Shown here: piece by piece, positions 27,065-35,938 of the stretch
Numbering within the stretch: position 1 is the stretch's first letter
Layout: each line of letters opens with the position of its first letter
Assembly: GCA_031271175.1 (NCBI GenBank)
Contig: JAISWE010000170.1
Location: 1 to 44,371, forward strand
Origin: Bacteroidales bacterium
GTDB lineage: Bacteria; Bacteroidota; Bacteroidia; Bacteroidales; UBA4181
DNA length: 44,371 nt
Direction: 5' to 3'
Position numbers and translations under genes: made by a program
The notes under the pieces: model-generated
Database searches by the model: none
What the model saw: only the letters and a program-made list of their open reading frames with translations
Told to the model about the DNA's origin: nothing

Positions 27065-30000
27065 ATGAATCAAAAGAGAAAACAAATCGTTCACTGGAAC
27101 GAAAGGCGAAAAATGATAATAGGATACCTATCCATTTGTTTTTGGATTTTTGGTATGTGCGGGATCGCCTTTCCCGCCAATGCAGCCGATGGGGAGCAAT
27201 CGTTACAACCCCCGCGTACGGTTACGGGAACCGTATCCGATCATACCGGCGAGCTAATGCCCGGAGTGAATGTCGTTATTCGAAGTACGACGACAGGGGT
27301 AGTAACCGATAGAAACGGGGAATTTACAGTCAATGTTCCAGCCGATACTTCGGTCTTGCAGTTCAGTTTTGTCGGTTATCAGAAGCAGGACGTTATTGTA
27401 GGCGCAAGGCGCGTGATCGCCGTCACCTTGAACGAAGAGGCGGCCAAATTAGACGAAGTGACGATCGTAGCTTTTGGAAAGCAAAAGAAAGAAAGCGTAA
27501 TTGCTTCCATCGAAAGCGTCAGGATGTCGGATTTGAAACAGCCTTCCTCGAATCTTACCAGCGCTTTTGCCGGTAAGATACCCGGATTGATCTCCTATCA
27601 AACCACCGGCGAGCCGGGTGAAGACCTTGCCCAGTTCTTTGTGCGCGGGGTGACGACCTTCGGATACAAGCAGTCGCCTTTGATCCTCATTGACGGCTTT
27701 GAAGCCAGCGCTACCGATCTGGCGCGCATACAGCCGGACGATGTGGAAAGCTTTTCCGTACTGAGGGATGCTTCGGCAACGGTACTGTACGGGGCAAGGG
27801 GCGCCAACGGCATCATTCTGGTCAATACAAAGGCAGGACGCGAAGGACCGGTAAAACTCAACGCCAGAGTGGACATGCACGTGGCAACGCCCACCCGGAT
27901 ATTGGAAATGCTGGATGCGGTGGACTACATGAAACTGTACAATCAGGCGCGTATGACAAGGAATCCGGGACTGGGCGCCTATTACAGCGAACAGAAAATC
28001 CATTCCACCATGATAGGCAAAGACCCGATGATCTATCCCAATATTGACTGGTACGCGACCCTGTTCAAAAACTACACCATCAATACAAAAGCCAATATCA
28101 ACGTATCGGGCGGCGGACAGGTAGCCAATTATTACGTATCCGGCGGTTATGACAATGAAACGGGATTGCTGAAAGTGAACGGACAAAACAATTTCAACAA
28201 CAACATCAATATCGACCGGTTTCATGTCCGTACCAACGTCGTCTTCAAACTCTCGCCCAGCACCTCGCTGGACACCCGCATTCAGGGACGGTTCGAAACT
28301 TATACGGGGCCGTACGTTGCTACAACAACCCTGTTCAATGAAGTCATGAACGCCAATCCTGTCGATTTTCCCGCCGTGTATGAACCGGACGAGGGACATC
28401 GCTATGTGGAACATGTCCTTTTCGGCAGCCAGTATTCCGGCGGCAGTGCAGCCACCAATCCTTATGCCCAAATGGTCAGGGGATACGAAGAACGGAATGA
28501 AACCACCATCAACACGCAGGTAACGTTGATGCAGGATCTGGAAATGATTACGAAAGGACTGAAAATACAGGCAAAAGCCTCTGCCAAGGTACGAAGCAAA
28601 TATTCCAGCAGAAGAACCTACTTGCCCTATTATTATACGGTAGATACCTACAATCCGATTACGGGCGATTACACGCTGATGTGTATCAATCCCACTTCCG
28701 GAAGGGCTTATCTTGGGAATGTGGAGCCGGGACGCGACGCCGACGGCCTGTATTATTTCGAAGCGCGTTTGAACTGGGATCGAAAATTCGGTAAACATGC
28801 CGTCGGCTTCATGACGGTAGGCATGGCCACTTCCTCCAATGCACAACTGGCCGATCTGGCTAATCTTACCATATACGAGGCGCTGCCGGAAAAAAATCTC
28901 GGCAATTCGAGCAGGCTTACCTATAATTATGATTCGCGCTATTTTATCGAACTTGCTTACGGATACAACGGTTCGGAAAAATTTACCGGAAAAAACCAGT
29001 TCGGATTCTTCCCTTCCGTTGGCGGCGGATGGCTGATTTCCAACGAGGACTTCTTTGCCTCGCTGAAAAATACGGTCAGCAACCTGAAACTGAAGTTTAC
29101 TTACGGTTGGGTGGGCAACGATGCCATTTCCTTACGCAGCGAACGGTTCTTCTTCCTTTCCGATATTACCAAAGGCGGAAGCGGTTATAATTGGGGAGAA
29201 TCGTTCAATCACAGCGAAGGTGGTTATACCATCAAACGTTACGCCAATCCCGACATCAGCTGGGAAGTTTCCGAAAAATACAACGCAGGTATGGAAATAG
29301 GCTTCTTCAAGGATGAGGCATTGAAACTGCAAGTGGATTTTTTCAGAGACATGCGCAACAATATTTATTTAACCAGAGAGACCATTCCCGCCACTGCCGG
29401 TTTTGAAGAAAAACCCAAGGGCAATGTAGGAAAAGCCTTATCGCGCGGCCTCGACGGATCGTTGGATTACCAGCAGAATTTCAACAAGGATTTCTGGCTG
29501 ACCGGACGCGCCAATTTCACCTATTCCACCAATAAATACGTGGAAAAAGACGAACCCGATTACGAAGACGAGTACCTCCAGTTCGTCGGTCAGAACCTTA
29601 ACCAGGGACGGGGATATGTAGCCGAGCGCCTTTTTGTGGACGACGCGGAAATAAAAAACGCCCCGTCACAGGCCTCGCTGGGCGAATATTCCGCCGGCGA
29701 CATCCGCTACAGGGACATCAATGACGACGGCGAAATAAACCTTAACGACCGTATCTTCATGGGATATCCCACCGTTCCCGAAATACAGTACGGATTCGGC
29801 GTGTCCGCAGGCTATAAAAATTTCGATTTCTCCTTCTTTTTTCAGGGAAATGCCAGAGTATCCTTTTTCATCAATTCGGGAACGGGTACGGGCATTGCGC
29901 CGTTTGTCGGCAGACGCAACGCCCTGAGCATTGTAGCAAGGGATGCATGGAGCGAAGACAAGCAAAACGTACATGCTTTCTGGCCACGGCTCACCGATCA

Positions 30001-30265
30001 GGTGATCGCCAACAACAGCCAGCAATCGTCGTGGTGGTTGCGCAACGGTTCCTTCCTGCGGCTGAAGTCCACCGAACTGGGCTATTCCCTGAGCGGATGG
30101 AAAGCGCTTCAGCTCATCGGCGCCCAGTCCGGCAGAATCTATTTCAGCACCGAAAACCTCTTTGTCTTCAGCCCTTTCAAGTTGTGGGACCCCGAAATGG
30201 GACAAAACGGACTTGCCTATCCGCTCAACAGGAGATTTAACATCGGCATACAGTTAAATTTTTAA
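27065..30265 (+). CDS. SusC-family TonB-dependent outer-membrane transporter
   Basis: A 1066-aa outer-membrane receptor, first gene of the Sus operon, importing a ligand captured by its SusD partner using TonB energy. The signal peptide ends near PANAADGEQ. A carboxypeptidase-D-like domain follows (about 54-135, TVTGTVSDHTGELMPGVNVV). The TonB-box region is LDEVTIVAFGKQKKESV. The plug domain has the SusC signature LYGARGANGIILVNTKAG (about 241-258). The 22-strand barrel ends in NRRFNIGIQLNF. No extra N-terminal signalling (STN) domain is seen, so it probably does not signal to an anti-sigma factor. The susD gene follows after 43 bases. Confidence 0.97.
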   Translation: MNQKRKQIVHWNERRKMIIGYLSICFWIFGMCGIAFPANAADGEQSLQPPRTVTGTVSDHTGELMPGVNVVIRSTTTGVVTDRNGEFTVNVPADTSVLQFSFVGYQKQDVIVGARRVIAVTLNEEAAKLDEVTIVAFGKQKKESVIASIESVRMSDLKQPSSNLTSAFAGKIPGLISYQTTGEPGEDLAQFFVRGVTTFGYKQSPLILIDGFEASATDLARIQPDDVESFSVLRDASATVLYGARGANGIILVNTKAGREGPVKLNARVDMHVATPTRILEMLDAVDYMKLYNQARMTRNPGLGAYYSEQKIHSTMIGKDPMIYPNIDWYATLFKNYTINTKANINVSGGGQVANYYVSGGYDNETGLLKVNGQNNFNNNINIDRFHVRTNVVFKLSPSTSLDTRIQGRFETYTGPYVATTTLFNEVMNANPVDFPAVYEPDEGHRYVEHVLFGSQYSGGSAATNPYAQMVRGYEERNETTINTQVTLMQDLEMITKGLKIQAKASAKVRSKYSSRRTYLPYYYTVDTYNPITGDYTLMCINPTSGRAYLGNVEPGRDADGLYYFEARLNWDRKFGKHAVGFMTVGMATSSNAQLADLANLTIYEALPEKNLGNSSRLTYNYDSRYFIELAYGYNGSEKFTGKNQFGFFPSVGGGWLISNEDFFASLKNTVSNLKLKFTYGWVGNDAISLRSERFFFLSDITKGGSGYNWGESFNHSEGGYTIKRYANPDISWEVSEKYNAGMEIGFFKDEALKLQVDFFRDMRNNIYLTRETIPATAGFEEKPKGNVGKALSRGLDGSLDYQQNFNKDFWLTGRANFTYSTNKYVEKDEPDYEDEYLQFVGQNLNQGRGYVAERLFVDDAEIKNAPSQASLGEYSAGDIRYRDINDDGEINLNDRIFMGYPTVPEIQYGFGVSAGYKNFDFSFFFQGNARVSFFINSGTGTGIAPFVGRRNALSIVARDAWSEDKQNVHAFWPRLTDQVIANNSQQSSWWLRNGSFLRLKSTELGYSLSGWKALQLIGAQSGRIYFSTENLFVFSPFKLWDPEMGQNGLAYPLNRRFNIGIQLNF

Positions 30266-30308
30266 CGATAATGCAATATCAAGAATAAAACATTTCAAAT
30301 ACAATACC

Positions 30309-32270
30309 ATGAAAACATTCGATAAAATAGGTAAAATAGGAATTTTGACGGGGATCGTTTTCCTCTTTCCGGCTTGTGATTTTCTGAATGTCGTGCCGGA
30401 CAATACCCTGAAACTGGAAAATATTTTTTCCGTGAAAGACGAAGCATGGAGCGCTTTGGCAAAAGTGTACAGCTACATGCCGCGCGACGCCAACATGCAC
30501 GATACGGAATACTGGCTGGGCGATGAATACGTCACTCATGCCAATTCCACAAACGTTGCGACTTCTTACCGAAGTAACAGGATCATGCGGGGGCTGCAAT
30601 CTTACTCAAGCCCGCTGCTGGGATACTGGTCAGGCTCCAACGGCGCGCCGCCGCTGTATCAGGGAATCAGAAGCGCCAATATCTTTCTGGAATACATTGA
30701 CGGCGTGATGGACATGACTTTTCAGGAAAAGGCGGAATGGGCCGCGCAGGTAAAATTCCTGAAAGCCTACTATACTTTCCTGCTGGTACGCAATTACGGG
30801 CCGGTGGTGATCGCCGACGAAGCGGTAGCGCCCGACGCCATGGGACAGGAGTTTTATCAGGAGCGCGTCAAAGTGGAAGACTGTTTCGACTTTATCATCC
30901 GGCTGATGAACGAAGCCATTCCGGAAATCAACGAAAAGCAAAGTTCGCTGGACTACGGACAGATTGACCGCGTAGGCGCCATGGCCATCAAAGCAAGGAT
31001 AATGCTCTACAGGGCAAGCCCTTTCTTCAATGGCAACAGCGAATATTTCGGCGATTTCTTCGACCACGACGGCAAGCATTTCTTCCCGCAAAACGCCAAA
31101 AGGGAAAAATGGGAAGACGCGCTGCAAGCCATAGAAGACGCCTTGCAAATCGCCAACCGAAACATGAAGGACCTTTATACCTACGAACGATCGCCCTATG
31201 TTTACGACCGCGAAGACTGGGATTTCGATCAGGCAAGAATGCAGACCCTCTACGATTTAAGGATGCTGATAGTGGACAAATGGAACAAGGAACTCTTGTG
31301 GGGGCTTTCCAACCTGCCGGCGATGACCTCCACCGTGTGTTCCGAAACGAATATCCGCCTGCCTTCGGGCTACTCCGGCGGCGGAGTGGCGCTTAACTAT
31401 ACGGGAAGCCAGCAACGGGTAGGGGCTAGCTATGCCATGGTAGAGCGCTACTATACCAAAAACGGACTGCCAATAGAGGAAGACCTCACTTTCGACAAAA
31501 GCGCCATGTACAACATCCTTACCATGCCCGGTCCGCTTGACGTCGAATATGATCCGTACAAAGGCCTGATGCAGGCCGGCGTGCAGACCATTCAACTTTA
31601 TTTGGACAGGGAACCCCGTTTTTACGCCAATCTGGGACTCACCGGCGGATACTGGCGCGCGCATTCGGCAAGAATCAGAACCACTTTTTTCCGCGAAGGA
31701 CCCGGTGGTAATGACGCCAGTACTTCCAATTGGATCGCCTCCTCCATCGGAGTACAGAAATTTGTGCATCCCGAATCGACTTCCGGCAGCGCCGCACGAA
31801 TCGTCAAATTCCCCTTCCCCATCATCCGCATGGCAGACCTCCTGCTGATGAAAGCGGAAGTCATGAACGAACTCTACGGGCCATCGCCGGAAGTATATGA
31901 GTGCATCAACCGCGTCCGACGCAGAGCAGGTATTCCCGATGTGGAAACCGTTTGGAGCGATCCCACCCTGACAAGAAACGTCGATAAGCACAAAGACCCC
32001 GAATGGCTGAGGGACATTATCCTGAGGGAAAGAAGCATCGAATTTGCTTTTGAAGGTCTCAGGCACTGGGACATGCTGCGATGGAGACGGGCGCCGCAGG
32101 AATTTTCCAATTCCGCCATGGGATGGAACCATCGCGCTACCACGCCGGAAACGTTTTTTACCCTCCAACCGGTAGAGTACAGAAAATTTAAGGTCAAAGA
32201 CTGTCTGTGGCCTATCCCTCTCAGCGAATTGAACATCAACAACCGGCTGATACAAAATCCGGGATGGTAA
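30309..32270 (+). CDS. SusD/RagB-family surface glycan-binding-type lipoprotein
   Basis: A 653-aa surface lipoprotein forming the lid over the SusC transporter. Signal peptide with lipobox FPAC (C23). The family start DFLNVVPDNTLKLENIF, the middle WAAQVKFLKAYYTFLLVRNYGPVVI (about 144-168) and the C-terminal RERSIEFAFEGLRHWDMLRW and LWPIPLSELNINNRLIQNPGW are classic SusD landmarks. At 653 residues it is longer than many SusD proteins (about 500-600). The ligand cannot be read from sequence; SusD proteins bind glycans but also other polymers. It sits directly between susC and the accessory lipoprotein genes. Confidence 0.97.
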   Translation: MKTFDKIGKIGILTGIVFLFPACDFLNVVPDNTLKLENIFSVKDEAWSALAKVYSYMPRDANMHDTEYWLGDEYVTHANSTNVATSYRSNRIMRGLQSYSSPLLGYWSGSNGAPPLYQGIRSANIFLEYIDGVMDMTFQEKAEWAAQVKFLKAYYTFLLVRNYGPVVIADEAVAPDAMGQEFYQERVKVEDCFDFIIRLMNEAIPEINEKQSSLDYGQIDRVGAMAIKARIMLYRASPFFNGNSEYFGDFFDHDGKHFFPQNAKREKWEDALQAIEDALQIANRNMKDLYTYERSPYVYDREDWDFDQARMQTLYDLRMLIVDKWNKELLWGLSNLPAMTSTVCSETNIRLPSGYSGGGVALNYTGSQQRVGASYAMVERYYTKNGLPIEEDLTFDKSAMYNILTMPGPLDVEYDPYKGLMQAGVQTIQLYLDREPRFYANLGLTGGYWRAHSARIRTTFFREGPGGNDASTSNWIASSIGVQKFVHPESTSGSAARIVKFPFPIIRMADLLLMKAEVMNELYGPSPEVYECINRVRRRAGIPDVETVWSDPTLTRNVDKHKDPEWLRDIILRERSIEFAFEGLRHWDMLRWRRAPQEFSNSAMGWNHRATTPETFFTLQPVEYRKFKVKDCLWPIPLSELNINNRLIQNPGW

Positions 32271-32310
32271 CAAGTTTTAAATATGAATGTTAATATAAAA
32301 TCAAAATAAA

Positions 32311-33585
32311 ATGAAGACGATCAAAAAATATATTTGCCTGATGGCTGTCGCGCTGACGGCTTTGCAGTCATGCAGAGAAGAAGGACGTTTTGAATTGTAC
32401 TCCGGCGATACCGTAGCGCCCGGAAAACCCACCATCATTGACTGGGAACCGTTTTTCGGCGGGGTAATCATCTATTTTCAACCCTCCGACGACGAAGACC
32501 TGCTCAGTATCAATGCCGAATATACCAACGTCAACGGCAGAACTTTCAGTTTTGCTGCTTCCTATTTTACCAACGCCATCACGGTCAGTTGTATGGGAAG
32601 CACCGACCCGCATACGGTGAGGGTGTATGCCATGGACCGGACGGGCAACAAATCCGAGGCCGTTCCGGTCATCGTTCGACCCGACGAACCCATCGTACAG
32701 CGGGTGGCTTCTACCGTTTCCGTGAAACCGGCTTTCGGCTCCTTTATGGTGGAATGGGTCAACGGACTGATGGCCGACGTGAATGTCTATGTCGATTTCA
32801 GTTTCACCCAAAACGGAATACCGAAAAGTTTTACGCAGGTTTTTTCTTCCAGCGACGACTCCGTCAGAATGTTTGTAGAAAATCTGGACTTGACCCATTC
32901 CGAACCGGTGACGGTGCGGGCGCGCGTGGAAGATTATTACGACAACAGCTCTGTAGTGGTGGAGCTGGGGCAAATCATTTTGCTGACGGACGAACTGCTG
33001 CCTAAAGCCGGCTGGTCGCTGCCCGATACCAAAACCGAAATCGGCGGCGTCCCGCAATGCTTCGGCGACTCCTACGAAGGCAAACTGCGCTTCGTGATCG
33101 ACGACATCATCGACGAAGGCTTTATCTATAATTACATGCATACCGGAAGCAGAGGCTACAACGGCAATGCCGACGACGGCAACCTCCCGTGGAATGTCCT
33201 GATCGACCTGGGCGACTATTACGAGTTGAGCCGTATCATCACCCACCAGCGCCACTATGCGGAAACCCTGCTGGAAAGAGGACAATATTATCAGGACGAA
33301 AACGTAGGCATATACAATATGTATATCTGGGACGAAGACCTGCAGCAGTGGGACTTCGTTTCCCAGCGGAAAATCCCCATTCCCAACACGGGCAATCTGG
33401 TTGAACTGCTCCAGAAAGCCAGAGCGGGAGACTTCGCCTATCTCTATCCGGATGAACCGAAATACACCAAACCTACCCGATGGTTCAGGTACGAAGCGGT
33501 GGTCGGTTTTGCCAACGATTATACCAGTATTCTGGCTACTTCCCTGTCGGAAATAACCCTTTACGGACGAAAAGTCAATCGCTGA
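32311..33585 (+). CDS. Surface lipoprotein, DUF4959/DUF5126/DUF5000-like
   Basis: A 424-aa lipoprotein (lipobox LQSC, C21; acidic residues follow the Cys, as in Bacteroidota surface-export signals). The layout fits the common Sus-operon accessory family: fibronectin-like N-terminal module (TVAPGKPTIIDWEPFFGGV, about 33-120), a second module (about 125-235) and a discoidin-like C-terminal domain (about 240-424) with WNVLIDLGDYYELSRIITHQ and EITLYGRK. Such proteins are thought to be surface ligand-binding partners. It follows susD by 40 bases and precedes the DUF4998-like gene by 34 bases, so it belongs to the same operon. Domain names are recalled from the family pattern and should be confirmed with profiles. 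Confidence 0.82.
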   Translation: MKTIKKYICLMAVALTALQSCREEGRFELYSGDTVAPGKPTIIDWEPFFGGVIIYFQPSDDEDLLSINAEYTNVNGRTFSFAASYFTNAITVSCMGSTDPHTVRVYAMDRTGNKSEAVPVIVRPDEPIVQRVASTVSVKPAFGSFMVEWVNGLMADVNVYVDFSFTQNGIPKSFTQVFSSSDDSVRMFVENLDLTHSEPVTVRARVEDYYDNSSVVVELGQIILLTDELLPKAGWSLPDTKTEIGGVPQCFGDSYEGKLRFVIDDIIDEGFIYNYMHTGSRGYNGNADDGNLPWNVLIDLGDYYELSRIITHQRHYAETLLERGQYYQDENVGIYNMYIWDEDLQQWDFVSQRKIPIPNTGNLVELLQKARAGDFAYLYPDEPKYTKPTRWFRYEAVVGFANDYTSILATSLSEITLYGRKVNR

Positions 33586-33619
33586 ATTATTTTATCTATC
33601 ACCAATAAAATCAAGTAAA

Positions 33620-34330
33620 ATGAAACACCTGTTATTATACGGTTCGATATTATTCCTCGCCTTTTCCTGTAGCAAGATGGGCGACAATATCTATGATCAC
33701 GCTTCGGACGAAAGAATCTATCCGGGCATGTTCGAAATTGCCATGCCGCGCGTCGGATTCGAAAGAGTAGAAATCGACCTGATGCAAGCGGGACGAATAC
33801 CGGCAAGCATGATGAAAATGGGCACCGCTCAAAAAACCGTGGTAGAATACGACAACACCGTTATCGTGATCGATTCGCTCTGTTCATGGGTGAACATCAC
33901 CGGACTGACCCAGTCGAAAACCTACCGGTTTTACGTCTATACCATCGACAAGTACGGCAACAAATCCGTGAAAAGAACGCCTTCCGCCGTCCCTTACCTT
34001 AACGAGGATTTGGAACTCCTCAAGATCCCCACACCCGTAGTGACCTACGCCGATAACGGCCTTACCGTATCGGCCGACATCAACTGGCCAGAGGGATTAA
34101 GCTCGGTAATGATGTACTACATCGGGCTAACCTATTCCTATACCGATGCGGACGGATTGCCCCGAAACGGCGACCGGGCAGGTAATCCGCTCTTTACGGC
34201 GGAAAACCTTCCCAAAGGAGAAGATGTGACGATCAGCATGAAATATGATATTGTCCCCATCATCTCGAACACGGCGCTCAGGGATACCCTGCAACTGATC
34301 AAACCCCTGATCATCCATACTCCGGAATAA
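33620..34330 (+). CDS. Small lipoprotein, DUF4998-like
   Basis: A 236-aa lipoprotein (lipobox LAFSC with C17, signal peptide 1-16). It looks like the DUF4998 family that accompanies DUF5000 proteins in Sus operons: CSKMGDNIYDHASDERIYPG after the Cys, a fibronectin-like domain with VRVxxYxxDxYGNKS-type strand pattern (RFYVYTIDKYGNKSVKR, about 111-127), then a second beta module to the end. No enzyme motif is present. It probably helps bind the ligand at the surface. Confidence in the exact family is moderate; its class as an accessory surface lipoprotein is firmer. Confidence 0.7.
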   Translation: MKHLLLYGSILFLAFSCSKMGDNIYDHASDERIYPGMFEIAMPRVGFERVEIDLMQAGRIPASMMKMGTAQKTVVEYDNTVIVIDSLCSWVNITGLTQSKTYRFYVYTIDKYGNKSVKRTPSAVPYLNEDLELLKIPTPVVTYADNGLTVSADINWPEGLSSVMMYYIGLTYSYTDADGLPRNGDRAGNPLFTAENLPKGEDVTISMKYDIVPIISNTALRDTLQLIKPLIIHTPE

Positions 34331-34372
34331 CGAATAGTGAATAACGAATAATGAATAGTGAACAATTAAAAA

Positions 34373-35938
34373 ATGAATAATATGAAAAACAGTTGGTTCA
34401 AATGTGTCATACTGCCGGTGGCAGTGATGATATCTGCTGCATGTTCCGAAAAGAACGAAGAAAAGTTTGTATCCGTCAATACGGAAAAGCTCGTTTTCAA
34501 CTATCTGGCTTCTTCTCAAGCATTCAAACTGCTTACCAACGGGGAATGGAGCGTGAGTTTGACGGAAGGCGGCGATTGGCTTTCCCTGCCGGTAACTTCC
34601 GGCGTTGGCAAAGGCAGCGAAAAGGAAATTCTGGTGCAGATATACGCTTTAGGGAACGACGGTTTGCCGCGTTCGGGAAAACTGGCGCTCCACGCTGCCG
34701 AAAAAGACATTGAGATAGCGATAGAGCAGGAAGGATCGGGAGGCATTGCCTTCCAAACGCCTACGCTGACCGCTTTTCTGCAAACGGGAACAGCCATTGA
34801 GGACATCTACCTTAAAATTCCCTACCGAAAGGCGCTGGGCAGCGAATCTTTTTCCGTCTCCGTAACGGTAGCGGGCGCCGGTGCAGCCGGCATCAACGAC
34901 ATCGACGACTTTCCGGTGACCATCGGAAGTGTGTCGGGCAACATTTCCGTACCGCTCTCCGGAACGCCTCTCACAACGGGACAGGTGATTTTTACCATCC
35001 GTTCGTCCTATGCCGGTTATACCGGACAAACCTTAACCGCCGCAGTGATGGCAGATATTCCCCACTTTGAAGGGGCGATACTGATTTCGGGAATCATGCC
35101 CGACCCCAGAGGCACCGACGCCCCTGCCACGGGTGCCAGCGCCACCTTCGCCAACCCCACCATGGGAGGAGCCAGCGTACATGCAGGGCCATACGAATAC
35201 ATACAGTTCATAGCGCTGGAAAATATTGACTTCTCCATTACGCCCTATGCCGTGGTAATCTGCAATAACCTTGTGGGCAGCGGCGCTCAGGAAAACGGAT
35301 GGGCCACCGGAGGCTCCAAAACATACAAATTCAACCTCACGCAGGGGCAAGTGACTACAGGCGAATTTTTCTACGTGGGAGGAACGGCAAAATCACTCAA
35401 CGGATACAACACCTGCGGCATCGTGGACATCAGCCATGCCAAATGGATACGCACCATCGCCTACAACAATCCGGGCGTCACCGGCGACGGCTTCGGCGCG
35501 CAAACAGGCGGAGTGATGAGTAATTTTACGACCGCCAACCGGAGTTTTTCCGGTATCGCCGTCTTCAAGGGTATCAACGTCACCAAAAATACGGTGCCGG
35601 TGGACGCCGTCTTCTTCGGCAATAAAACGGACGACGGATATAACGAACTCAACGACTGGGGATACCTCATCCCCAAAAACGACTTCTACCAGCCGGTCAA
35701 CCCGGACGATCAGTCGGAACAGCGCATGTTCATGAAAGGAACCAACACCCGCTTCTTTTACGGGCCAACCGGTACCGACATCAGCGATTACGCCATGCTG
35801 GGAGGCACCCTGAACAGCAAAAAACAGTGGCTGCTACCCCGATCGCTTACTTCCAAAGTAATGACGCCCTGTCAGGAAATGTCCTATTCCCTGCTCGACA
35901 TCGAAAGCGGCCCAGGCGTTACCCAATTCATCCACTAA
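34373..35938 (+). CDS. BACON-domain lipoprotein 1 with unassigned C-terminal domain
   Basis: A 521-aa surface lipoprotein (lipobox SAAC, C24; CSEKNEEK matches the acidic export signal). ATG 34382 is an alternative start. Residues about 30-125 are a BACON domain (LVFNYLASSQAFKLLTNGEWSV, then IEQEGSG). Residues about 130-228 are a Calx-beta-like module (KIPYRKALGSESFSVSV). From about 234 to 515 a domain begins GAILISGIMPDPRGTD and contains EYIQFIALENIDFS, YKFNLTQGQVTTGEFFYVGG and KWIRTIAYNNPG; it resembles a lamin-tail (LTD) fold, but I cannot assign it. The same domain is the C-terminus of the gene at 37859. It overlaps no gene; the phosphoesterase starts at the base after its stop. Confidence 0.8.
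   Translation: MNNMKNSWFKCVILPVAVMISAACSEKNEEKFVSVNTEKLVFNYLASSQAFKLLTNGEWSVSLTEGGDWLSLPVTSGVGKGSEKEILVQIYALGNDGLPRSGKLALHAAEKDIEIAIEQEGSGGIAFQTPTLTAFLQTGTAIEDIYLKIPYRKALGSESFSVSVTVAGAGAAGINDIDDFPVTIGSVSGNISVPLSGTPLTTGQVIFTIRSSYAGYTGQTLTAAVMADIPHFEGAILISGIMPDPRGTDAPATGASATFANPTMGGASVHAGPYEYIQFIALENIDFSITPYAVVICNNLVGSGAQENGWATGGSKTYKFNLTQGQVTTGEFFYVGGTAKSLNGYNTCGIVDISHAKWIRTIAYNNPGVTGDGFGAQTGGVMSNFTTANRSFSGIAVFKGINVTKNTVPVDAVFFGNKTDDGYNELNDWGYLIPKNDFYQPVNPDDQSEQRMFMKGTNTRFFYGPTGTDISDYAMLGGTLNSKKQWLLPRSLTSKVMTPCQEMSYSLLDIESGPGVTQFIH

Noticed and set aside
27449-28846. A 465-codon minus-strand frame opposite susC
   Set aside because: Antisense to the conserved plug and barrel of SusC; no recognisable protein pattern.
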